Of a stretch of DNA of 64,000 nt, positions 45,342-51,944 are shown piece after piece (within the stretch, counting starts at the first letter, position 1; every line of letters starts with the position of its first letter). The stretch comes from JALORV01 sp963791235 (GTDB lineage Bacteria; Pseudomonadota; Gammaproteobacteria; Burkholderiales; Burkholderiaceae_F). A program made the translations under genes and the position numbers. Under the pieces are notes generated by a model. It searched no databases, was not told where the DNA came from, and was given only the letters and a program-made list of their open reading frames with translations. The stretch covers positions 620,001 through 684,000 of the forward strand of contig CAWBRW010000029.1 in the NCBI GenBank assembly GCA_963791235.1. Reading direction: 5' to 3'.

Positions 45342-46570
45342 GAACCGAAACCAAAGACCTGATCGTCGGCCTCGATATCGGCACGTCCAAGGTGGTCGTC
45401 GCCGTCGCTGAAGCGCTTCCAGATGGCCGCTTCCAGGTGATCGGCCTCGGGCAGGCCGCCTCCCAGGGTTTGCGCAAGGGTGTCGTCGTCAACATCGAGG
45501 CGACGGTCCAGTCGATCCGTCGGGCGCTCGAGGAAGCGGAGCTGATGGCGGCGTGCCAGATCAAGGACGCGTTCACCGGCATCGCGGGCAACCACATCAA
45601 GAGCTTCAACTCGAGCGGAATGGTGGCGATCAAGGATCGCGAGGTCTCGGCAAGCGACGTGGCCCGAGTCATCGAGACCGCGAAGGCGATCAACATCCCG
45701 ACCGACCAGCAGGTGCTGCACGTGCTGACGCAGGAGTTCATCGTCGACGGCCAGGAGGACATCCGCGAGCCGATCGGCATGAGCGGTGTCCGGCTCGAGG
45801 TGCGCGTCCATATCGTGACCGGCGCGGTCAGTGCGGCGCAGAACATCATCAAGTGCGTGCGCCGCTGCGGTCTCGAGGTGCAGGACCTGATCCTGCAGCC
45901 CCTGGCGTCGTCGCTTTCGGTACTGACATCCGACGAGAAGGAACTGGGCGTCGCGCTGGTGGATATCGGCGGCGGCACCAGCGACATTGCCATTTTCACC
46001 GGCGGCGCGATCCGTCACACCGCGATCATCCCGATCGCCGGCGACCAGATCACCAACGACATCGCGATGGCACTGCGCACGCCGATTCCTGACGCCGAGG
46101 AGATCAAGGTGCGCTGGGGCGTGGCCAAGGAAGTGCTGGCCGACCCGAACGAGAAGATCGAGATCCCGGGGCTCGGCGATCGCGGACCGCGGTTGCTGTC
46201 GCGGCAGGCGCTTGCGGCCGTCATCGAACCGCGCGTCGAGGAACTCTTCACCCTGACGCAGCAGGTGATCCGCGAGTCGGGCTACGAGGAACTGCTGTCA
46301 TCGGGAATCGTGCTGACGGGCGGCACGAGCCTCCTGCCGGGCATGACCGAGCTGGCCGAGGACGTGTTCCTGAAACCGGCGCGCATCGGCTGGCCGCACT
46401 ACGACGGCTCGCTCGCCGACGTCGTCAAGAACCCGCGTTTCGCGACGGCGATCGGCCTGCTGGTCGAGGCCCATTCGCAGCGCCAACGCGGCCGCAAGAT
46501 CGCCCAGCAGACCGGCTCCTTCAAGCAGACATTCAAGAGGATGAAGGAATGGATCGTCGGGAATTTTTGA
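45338..46570 (+). CDS. ftsA: Cell division protein FtsA
   Basis: A 410-residue actin-like ATPase that tethers FtsZ to the membrane. Phosphate-1 motif LIVGLDIGTSKVVVAVAE (about 8-25), phosphate-2 LVDIGGGTSDIAIF (about 207-220), and adenosine motif GIVLTGGTSLLPGM. The 1C subdomain lies at about 85-165. The C-terminal amphipathic membrane-targeting helix is FKRMKEWIVGNF at the very end. Unlike most clusters, ftsZ does not follow at once: a 397-bp spacer with repeat copy 4 lies between. Confidence 0.97.
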   Translation: MRTETKDLIVGLDIGTSKVVVAVAEALPDGRFQVIGLGQAASQGLRKGVVVNIEATVQSIRRALEEAELMAACQIKDAFTGIAGNHIKSFNSSGMVAIKDREVSASDVARVIETAKAINIPTDQQVLHVLTQEFIVDGQEDIREPIGMSGVRLEVRVHIVTGAVSAAQNIIKCVRRCGLEVQDLILQPLASSLSVLTSDEKELGVALVDIGGGTSDIAIFTGGAIRHTAIIPIAGDQITNDIAMALRTPIPDAEEIKVRWGVAKEVLADPNEKIEIPGLGDRGPRLLSRQALAAVIEPRVEELFTLTQQVIRESGYEELLSSGIVLTGGTSLLPGMTELAEDVFLKPARIGWPHYDGSLADVVKNPRFATAIGLLVEAHSQRQRGRKIAQQTGSFKQTFKRMKEWIVGNF

Positions 46571-46575
46571 TTGTC

Positions 46576-46862
46576 GCAAGCGATGTACGCGACGCTGCGC
46601 GTCGCACGTGCATCGCTTGCGCTCAAGTCAGCGCGGCCGCCGTCGGGCGGCCGGGCGGCGGCCGCGCATTTGTAAGCGCGACTCGCCGATGCGAGTCGCG
46701 CAGCGGAGAGGCTGGAGCTGAAGCGGCAGTGCGTGTAGCGCGGCGACGTCCGATGCGTGCCGTTGTCTTCGCGGGCGCGGCGCCGAGCCGCCTCAAGCCG
46801 CCCGCGCACTCATTTTTCCGCCCCGAGTGCACGTGCGACCCGCAGGGTCGCATACACGAGGG
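46576..46862. repeat. Hairpin-capped repeat element, copy 4, in the ftsA-ftsZ spacer
   Basis: Left cap: TGTACGC (46584-46590), 5-bp stem GACGC/GCGTC with TGC loop (46591-46603), GCACGTGCA (46604-46612); outer arms GCAAGCGA and TCGCTTGC extend the pairing. Right cap: TGCACGTGC (46828-46836), 5-bp stem GACCC/GGGTC with GCA loop (46837-46849), GCATACA (46850-46856). Between them are further hairpins, such as GCGACTCGC-cgat-GCGAGTCGC, and a GC-rich block. This copy is shorter and more diverged inside than the other three. It fills most of the 397-bp spacer; 46863-46967 holds only the ftsZ leader, with AGGAG near 46950. Confidence 0.8.
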
Positions 46863-46967
46863 GCGTTGTCTGAAGCGGGCAATGCCAAGCGCGTTGGTGC
46901 AGTTGCGCTTTTGGCCTTGCGCGTTTCGCATTGATGCAGCAACCAAACCGAGGAGCAGGAGAACACG

Positions 46968-48152
46968 ATGACATTCGAAATACTTGAGACAGAAACGCGC
47001 GGCACGATCATCAAGGTGGTCGGTGTCGGCGGCGCGGGTGGCAATGCGGTCGAGCACATGATCCGGCGCGGCGTGCAGGGCGTCGAGTTCATCTGCGCGA
47101 ACACCGATCACCAGGCGCTGGCACGCTCGTCGTCGAAGAATGTGCTGCAGCTGGGCCAGACCGGACTTGGCGCAGGCAGCCGTCCGGAAGCGGGTCGCCA
47201 GGCTGCCGTGGACGGGCGCGAACGCATCGCGGACTCCCTGCGCGGTGCGCACATGGTGTTCATCACCGCAGGCATGGGCGGTGGGACGGGCACCGGTGCG
47301 GCGCCAGTCGTTGCGGAAGTGGCTAAGGAGCTTGGCCTTCTGACCGTTGCAGTCGTTTCGAAGCCGTTCGAATTCGAAGGGCCGAAGCGCATGAAGGTTG
47401 CAGAGAGCGGGCTCGCGGAACTCGAGGCCTCGGTGCATTCGCTGATCGTCATCCTCAACAACAAGCTGGAAGAGGTGATGGGCGAGGATGCCGAGATGGC
47501 GGACTGCTTTCGCGCGGCCGACGACGTGCTGCACAATGCCTGTGCCGGCATCGCCGAGATCATCAATGTCCCGGGACTCGTCAACGTCGATTTCGAGGAC
47601 GTCAAGACCGTAATGAGCGAGCACGGCAAGGCGATGATGGGCACGGCCACTGCGTCGGGCCTGGACCGGGCGCGCATCGCGGCCGAGCAGGCGGTCGCCA
47701 GCCCCCTGCTGGAAGGCGTCGATCTGTCCGGTGCCCGCGGCGTACTCGTCAACATCACGGCTTCGCAGTCGCTGAAGATGAAGGAAACGCGTGAGGTGAT
47801 GAACACGATCCGCGCCTTCGCGGCCGAGGACGCAACCGTCATTTTTGGCACCGTTCGCGACGATTCGATGGGCGACGCGCTGCGCGTGACCGTAGTCGCC
47901 ACCGGGCTCGGACGCGCCGCCTCGAAGAAGCAGTCGACGCCGTTCACCGTGGTGCGCACCGGTACCGACAATGCGCCGCTGATGGTCAACGCGACGAAGG
48001 AAACAGCGGCCGGAGGCTCCGACTACAGCCATCTCGATACACCCGCGGTCTGGCGGTCGCGTGAGTCCGCCCAATCGCGCGTCTCTGCACTTGAAGAGAG
48101 CGGCAGCGACCGCTACGACATTCCGGCGTTCCTGCGGAAGCAGGCGGACTAG
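46968..48152 (+). CDS. ftsZ: Cell division protein FtsZ
   Basis: A 394-residue tubulin-like GTPase that forms the Z ring. KVVGVGGAGGNAVEHMI (about 17-33) binds the nucleotide. The tubulin signature is AGMGGGTGTGAAPVVAE (about 100-116). The T7-loop region is FEDVKTVMSEHGKAMMG. A variable linker of about 60 residues leads to the conserved C-terminal peptide YDIPAFLRKQAD, which binds FtsA and ZipA. Purine-rich AGGAGCAGGAGAACACG precedes ATG 46968. The left cap of repeat copy 3 begins within about ten bases of its stop. Confidence 0.98.
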   Translation: MTFEILETETRGTIIKVVGVGGAGGNAVEHMIRRGVQGVEFICANTDHQALARSSSKNVLQLGQTGLGAGSRPEAGRQAAVDGRERIADSLRGAHMVFITAGMGGGTGTGAAPVVAEVAKELGLLTVAVVSKPFEFEGPKRMKVAESGLAELEASVHSLIVILNNKLEEVMGEDAEMADCFRAADDVLHNACAGIAEIINVPGLVNVDFEDVKTVMSEHGKAMMGTATASGLDRARIAAEQAVASPLLEGVDLSGARGVLVNITASQSLKMKETREVMNTIRAFAAEDATVIFGTVRDDSMGDALRVTVVATGLGRAASKKQSTPFTVVRTGTDNAPLMVNATKETAAGGSDYSHLDTPAVWRSRESAQSRVSALEESGSDRYDIPAFLRKQAD

Positions 48153-48157
48153 CGTCG

Positions 48158-48492
48158 CTCGTGTACGCGAATCCCGGCTACGCCGGGATTCGCACGTGCA
48201 CTCGCTCCGGAAAGGTGAGTCGGCTGCGCTCCGGAGCGGCCGCGCGCTTCGCCGAAGCACAACTGCAGGCACACCTCCCCGCGATGTAACTCGCAATGCC
48301 AGGATTGCCTTTCCCTCCTCGCCGGGCGAGGAGGGTGCAGGGAGGAGTGCGAATCCCCTCCCGCTGGGCGGGAGGGCAGGGAGGGTGTCGTGCAGTTGAA
48401 GGTCGGCGGAGCGCGCGGCCGCTCCGGAGCGAGCCGACTAATTATTCCGCTGAGGGTGCACGTGCGACGGCGGAGCCGTCGCGTACACCCTC
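48158..48492. repeat. Hairpin-capped repeat element, copy 3, downstream of ftsZ
   Basis: Left cap: TGTACGC (48162-48168), 10-bp stem GAATCCCGGC/GCCGGGATTC with TAC loop (48169-48191), GCACGTGCA (48192-48200). Right cap: TGCACGTGC (48457-48465), 6-bp stem GACGGC/GCCGTC with GGA loop (48466-48480), GCGTACA (48481-48487). Inner GC-rich arms at about 48221-48258 and 48406-48436 pair with each other. The centre has CCTCCTCGCC/GGCGAGGAGG and CCTCCCGC/GCGGGAGG hairpins. The right cap overlaps the last codons of the convergent membrane-protein gene. Confidence 0.9.
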
Positions 48493-49275
48493 AGCGACCA
48501 ATGACTTGTATGCATGCCACGTTGCATGCCCGATGACGGGGGCGGCAATGACGAGACCGATGAAGAAAGTCGCGAATCCGGCGGCGATGACGATGACGAT
48601 CAGCAGGGCCCACAGCACCAACGGCAGGAAATTCGCGAACAGGGCGCGCACGCTCGTCAGTGCGGCGACGATGGTGTCGGTGCCGCGGTCGAGCATCATC
48701 GGCACCGACACGACGCTGACGGCGAAAACGATGGCCGCAAACAGGGCACCGACGGCAAAGTAGGTGAGCAGGAAATCGATGTGCTCGACGGTGACGACCT
48801 GTTCGACGAAGCTCTTCAGTGTCGGCATGCCACTGGAAAAGAACAGCGCGAAGGTAACCAGCGACGCTCGTGCCCATACCAGCATGATGATCGTCAGCAC
48901 CAGCGCGAACAGGCTGAAGGCACCGAGGTTGGCTCGCCAGGCCGACATCGTGTCGCTGAAGCGCACGCGTTCACCCCGCTGCAGGCGCCGGCTGATGTCG
49001 TACAGCCCGGTGGCAAGAAAGGGCCCGAGCAGCAGGAAGCCGGCGGTCAGTGCCGACGTGTATTCGTAGGCATGGCGAAAGACCAGGGCGATCAGCCAGC
49101 CCATCAGCGCGAAGACCGCGCCGTAGGTCAGGCTCGCCGCCGGGGCATGACGCAGGTCGGCCCACCCCAGCGCGAGCCAGCCGAACGGCGCAGTGACCGG
49201 CACCGACCGGATCGGCGGGAACGGCGATGCAGGTTCGGACGGGGCGGGCGACTCGGATGCGGTTTCAGGGGTCAC
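48442..49275 (-). CDS. DUF2189-type integral membrane protein
   Basis: A 277-residue protein with about six hydrophobic helices. The N-terminal part (PFGWLALGWADLRHAPAASL) and GFLLLGPFLATGLYDISRRL are typical of the DUF2189 family of inner-membrane proteins of unknown role. GTG 49275 (VTPETASESPAPSEP) is chosen because the frame further up runs into lpxC; a short Pro/Ser/Glu cytoplasmic tail then precedes the first helix. The last 15 or so residues (EGVRDGSAVARAPSAE) are encoded by the right cap of repeat copy 3, so the natural stop may have been displaced by that element. Divergent from lpxC. Confidence 0.8.
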   Translation of the reverse strand: MTPETASESPAPSEPASPFPPIRSVPVTAPFGWLALGWADLRHAPAASLTYGAVFALMGWLIALVFRHAYEYTSALTAGFLLLGPFLATGLYDISRRLQRGERVRFSDTMSAWRANLGAFSLFALVLTIIMLVWARASLVTFALFFSSGMPTLKSFVEQVVTVEHIDFLLTYFAVGALFAAIVFAVSVVSVPMMLDRGTDTIVAALTSVRALFANFLPLVLWALLIVIVIAAGFATFFIGLVIAAPVIGHATWHAYKSLVAEGVRDGSAVARAPSAE

Positions 49276-49377
49276 GGTGCGGAACGGTCGGATCGGATGT
49301 GGGAGACGCAAACATTCTCGACCGCCCGGCGCGCCGAAGCTCGCCGCACTGCACAAGCAACGCGATAAAATGGGTAC

Positions 49378-50289
49378 ATGCTGAAACAACGAACGCTCCG
49401 GCAATTGGCACGCACGGTAGGAATCGGGCTGCACAGCGGCACGAAGGTAGAACTGGTGCTGCGTCCGGCCGCCGCCGAGACCGGCATCGTGTTCCGCCGC
49501 GTCGACCTTGATCCGCCCGTGGAGATCAAGCTGACTCCGGAAGCCGTGGTCGACACGCGCATGGCCACGACGATCGGACGCGACAACGTGCGTATCGCCA
49601 CCATCGAACACATGATGAGTGCCCTGGCGGGGCTGGGAATCGACAACTGCTATATCGACGTCGACGCCCCCGAGATACCGATCATGGACGGTAGCGCTGC
49701 GAGCTTCGTATTCCTGCTGCAGGCGGCTGGCATCGAGGAACTCAACGCACCGAAGAAGTTCATCCGGGTGCTGAAGCCCGTGGAGATCGTCGACGGCGAC
49801 AAATGGGCCCGCCTCGAACCGCACTTCGGTTACCGGCTGAAGTTCTCGATCGACTTCAATCATCCGGCGATCGACTCCACCGAGCAGGTGGTCGAAGTCG
49901 ACTTTGCGCATGACTCCTACATTCAGCAGGTCTCGCGTGCGCGTACGTTCGGATTCGTGAATGAAGTCGAGGCACTGCGCGCCGGCGGCCTGGCGATGGG
50001 CGGCACCTTCGAGAACGCGATTGTGATGGACGAGTACCGCGTACTGAACACGGACGGGCTGCGCGCCGGCGACGAGTTTGCCAAGCACAAGATTCTCGAT
50101 GCGATTGGTGATCTATCGGCGCTCGGGCGGCCACTCATGGCCAGCTATTCCGCCCACAAGTCCGGGCACGCGATCAACAACCGCCTGCTGCGTGCGTTGG
50201 TGGCGGACGCGACCGCTTTCGATGTGGTGACGTTCGAAGAGGACGGCCTGGCTCCCGCCGCCTTCCTGCCGCGCGCGCAGCCGGCCTAA
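49378..50289 (+). CDS. lpxC: UDP-3-O-acyl-N-acetylglucosamine deacetylase LpxC
   Basis: A 303-residue zinc enzyme that commits to lipid A synthesis. It begins with the family's MLKQRTLRQLARTVGIGLHSG. Zinc and catalytic residues lie in TIEHMMSALAGLGIDN (His-79 type), KHKILDAIGDLSAL (HKxxD) and SAHKSGHAINNRLL. The fold of two repeated domains is complete. A TAAAAT hexamer ends only six bases before the ATG, and no ribosome-binding site is visible, so a leaderless transcript is possible. Its stop overlaps the convergent DciA-like gene by four bases. Confidence 0.97.
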   Translation: MLKQRTLRQLARTVGIGLHSGTKVELVLRPAAAETGIVFRRVDLDPPVEIKLTPEAVVDTRMATTIGRDNVRIATIEHMMSALAGLGIDNCYIDVDAPEIPIMDGSAASFVFLLQAAGIEELNAPKKFIRVLKPVEIVDGDKWARLEPHFGYRLKFSIDFNHPAIDSTEQVVEVDFAHDSYIQQVSRARTFGFVNEVEALRAGGLAMGGTFENAIVMDEYRVLNTDGLRAGDEFAKHKILDAIGDLSALGRPLMASYSAHKSGHAINNRLLRALVADATAFDVVTFEEDGLAPAAFLPRAQPA

Positions 50290-50777
50290 GACGTCGTGCC
50301 GTCGCGACGGCGTGCCAGCGTTGTCGCAAGCCGGCGCAGGGCGCGCCCCAGCGCCGAATCCGGCAGTTCCTCTGCGGCGTGCTCGACCGCACTGACGCCG
50401 CGATCCGTGACCGCCGCAAACGGCAGTCCGGTACTTGAGGCCTCCTCCCTCCCCTGTCCGGGGTAGGACGAGCCGCCAGCTTGAACTCGTGTCTTGATCT
50501 CGTAGACTTGCAGCCCGTGAGTGCTCAGCGCAGCGAGCAGCCGCGGGGTGGCCTGGCGCAGTTTGGCGGACTCCGCCGCAGAGTCGACGGCGATCCAGAC
50601 GACGCCGTCCCGAAGTTCGCAGCGGCCGGGAGCAAGCAAGTCCATGCCCGGGGCCACCGAACGTGCTACCGGGGCCAACAGACGGCTGATCGTCTGGGAG
50701 GTCTCCCAGCGGGCGAGCAGTGCCGCAGCGCCGGGTGACTCCCGTAGAGCCTCGGCGATGGCCCGGGCGCTAGGCAT
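50286..50777 (-). CDS. DciA-like protein (DUF721)
   Basis: A 163-residue protein of the DUF721/DciA group, whose members help load the DnaB helicase in bacteria that lack DnaC. The core is VAPGMDLLAPGRCELRDGVV followed by WIAVDSAAESAKLRQATPRL, as in the KH-like DciA domain (about 40-100). The N-terminal helix and a C-terminal extension of about 60 residues are Ala/Arg-rich. Placed between lpxC and the M23 peptidase, as in many betaproteobacteria. ATG 50777 lacks a clear site. Confidence 0.8.
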   Translation of the reverse strand: MPSARAIAEALRESPGAAALLARWETSQTISRLLAPVARSVAPGMDLLAPGRCELRDGVVWIAVDSAAESAKLRQATPRLLAALSTHGLQVYEIKTRVQAGGSSYPGQGREEASSTGLPFAAVTDRGVSAVEHAAEELPDSALGRALRRLATTLARRRDGTTS

Positions 50778-50830
50778 GAAGGCTGGTTGGCGTTGCCGGG
50801 GGGCAGCGTTCCAGGAAACAGGAGAGGGCA

Positions 50831-51814
50831 GTGCAGATCATCGTGGTGGATCGTCGACTGGCGCAGGCACTCACGATCTCAGTGAAGCGGCACCATCTTG
50901 CCGCGGCTGCGATCCTGCTCACGCTGTCGGTCGTGTTGCTTTCCTCTCTGTTTTCGCTGCTCACAGTGCGGGCGGCGACACTGTTTCCGCTGCCTTTCAT
51001 ATCGGATGTTATCGCGCTGGTCACGCGTGACCAGGCGGAGCGCAAGGACCAGTATGTTCGCGAGAATGTCCAGGCCGTGACCCGCAAGCTGGGCGAGGTG
51101 CAGGCGCAGCTGCTGCGCCTCGATGTCCTGGGCGAGCGGGTAGCCAAGGCGGCGGGTATTCGGCCCGAGGAGTTCCGCTTCCGTGATCTGCCGGGCCGCG
51201 GCGGTGCACCGGGCGCGCCGATGAGCTTCCGTGACCTCGAGGACGAATTGCAGGGATTGACCCGCAGCGTCGAGCAACGATCCGATTACCTGTCTGTGGT
51301 GGATGCCGAGCTCCGTTCGCAGCAGGTGCGCAAGGCCCTGCTGCCGGAGAGCCAGCCGATCGCCGACGGATTCGTCGGATCGGGGTTCGGCTGGCGCACG
51401 GATCCATTTACCGGAGAAATGAGCCGCCACGAAGGAATCGACTTCGCAGCGCCCTTGGGTACGCCGATCCATGCGGCTGCCGGCGGGGTGGTCGGGCTCG
51501 CGGAACACCACCCGGTCTGGGGGAACGTCGTCGAGATCGACCATGGCAAGGGCCTGATGACACGGTATGCGCACGCCAGTCGGCTGACGGTCAGCGCGGG
51601 CGCTCTCGTCAGGCGTGGGCAGAAGATCGGCGAAGTTGGCACTACCGGCCGATCGACCGGGCCGCACCTGCACTTCGAGGTCCACAGCCAGGGCGTGCCG
51701 CAGAATCCGGCGAAGTTCCTGGTCGCCGAAGGCAATCCGCTCCAGCAGCCGGCGTCCAGCGCCCGGCGAGTGGATGTCAAGGCCCTTGCGAACGCTGCCG
51801 CCGCCCGCAATTAG
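50831..51814 (+). CDS. M23-family metallopeptidase (LytM/NlpD type) with N-terminal membrane anchor
   Basis: A 327-residue membrane-anchored LytM-domain protein. One helix (AAAILLTLSVVLLSSLFSLL, about 24-43) is followed by a coiled-coil stretch (about 75-170) and the peptidase domain (about 180-290). Zinc ligands: H and D in SRHEGIDFAAP, and HLHFEV near the end. All ligands are present, so it may be active on peptide cross-links; many relatives act during division. GTG 50831 is the start, with GGAGAGGG upstream. Lies between dciA-like and secA. Confidence 0.92.
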   Translation: MQIIVVDRRLAQALTISVKRHHLAAAAILLTLSVVLLSSLFSLLTVRAATLFPLPFISDVIALVTRDQAERKDQYVRENVQAVTRKLGEVQAQLLRLDVLGERVAKAAGIRPEEFRFRDLPGRGGAPGAPMSFRDLEDELQGLTRSVEQRSDYLSVVDAELRSQQVRKALLPESQPIADGFVGSGFGWRTDPFTGEMSRHEGIDFAAPLGTPIHAAAGGVVGLAEHHPVWGNVVEIDHGKGLMTRYAHASRLTVSAGALVRRGQKIGEVGTTGRSTGPHLHFEVHSQGVPQNPAKFLVAEGNPLQQPASSARRVDVKALANAAAARN

Positions 51815-51944
51815 GCGCCAGTAGCCCGAATGGGGCGCTTGACCCCTGTGACATAATTTTCGTTTTGCGCAACGCTGGCGGGCCTTTGGCCGCCGCGCGC
51901 AATCACCTCTGGGCGTCGACGCGCAAGCGCGACCCGTGTCCCGC

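Noticed and set aside
46571..46967. A small gene in the ftsA-ftsZ gap
   Set aside because: The open frame from 46549 overlaps ftsA and the translation is that of palindromic repeat DNA, with no recognisable domain.
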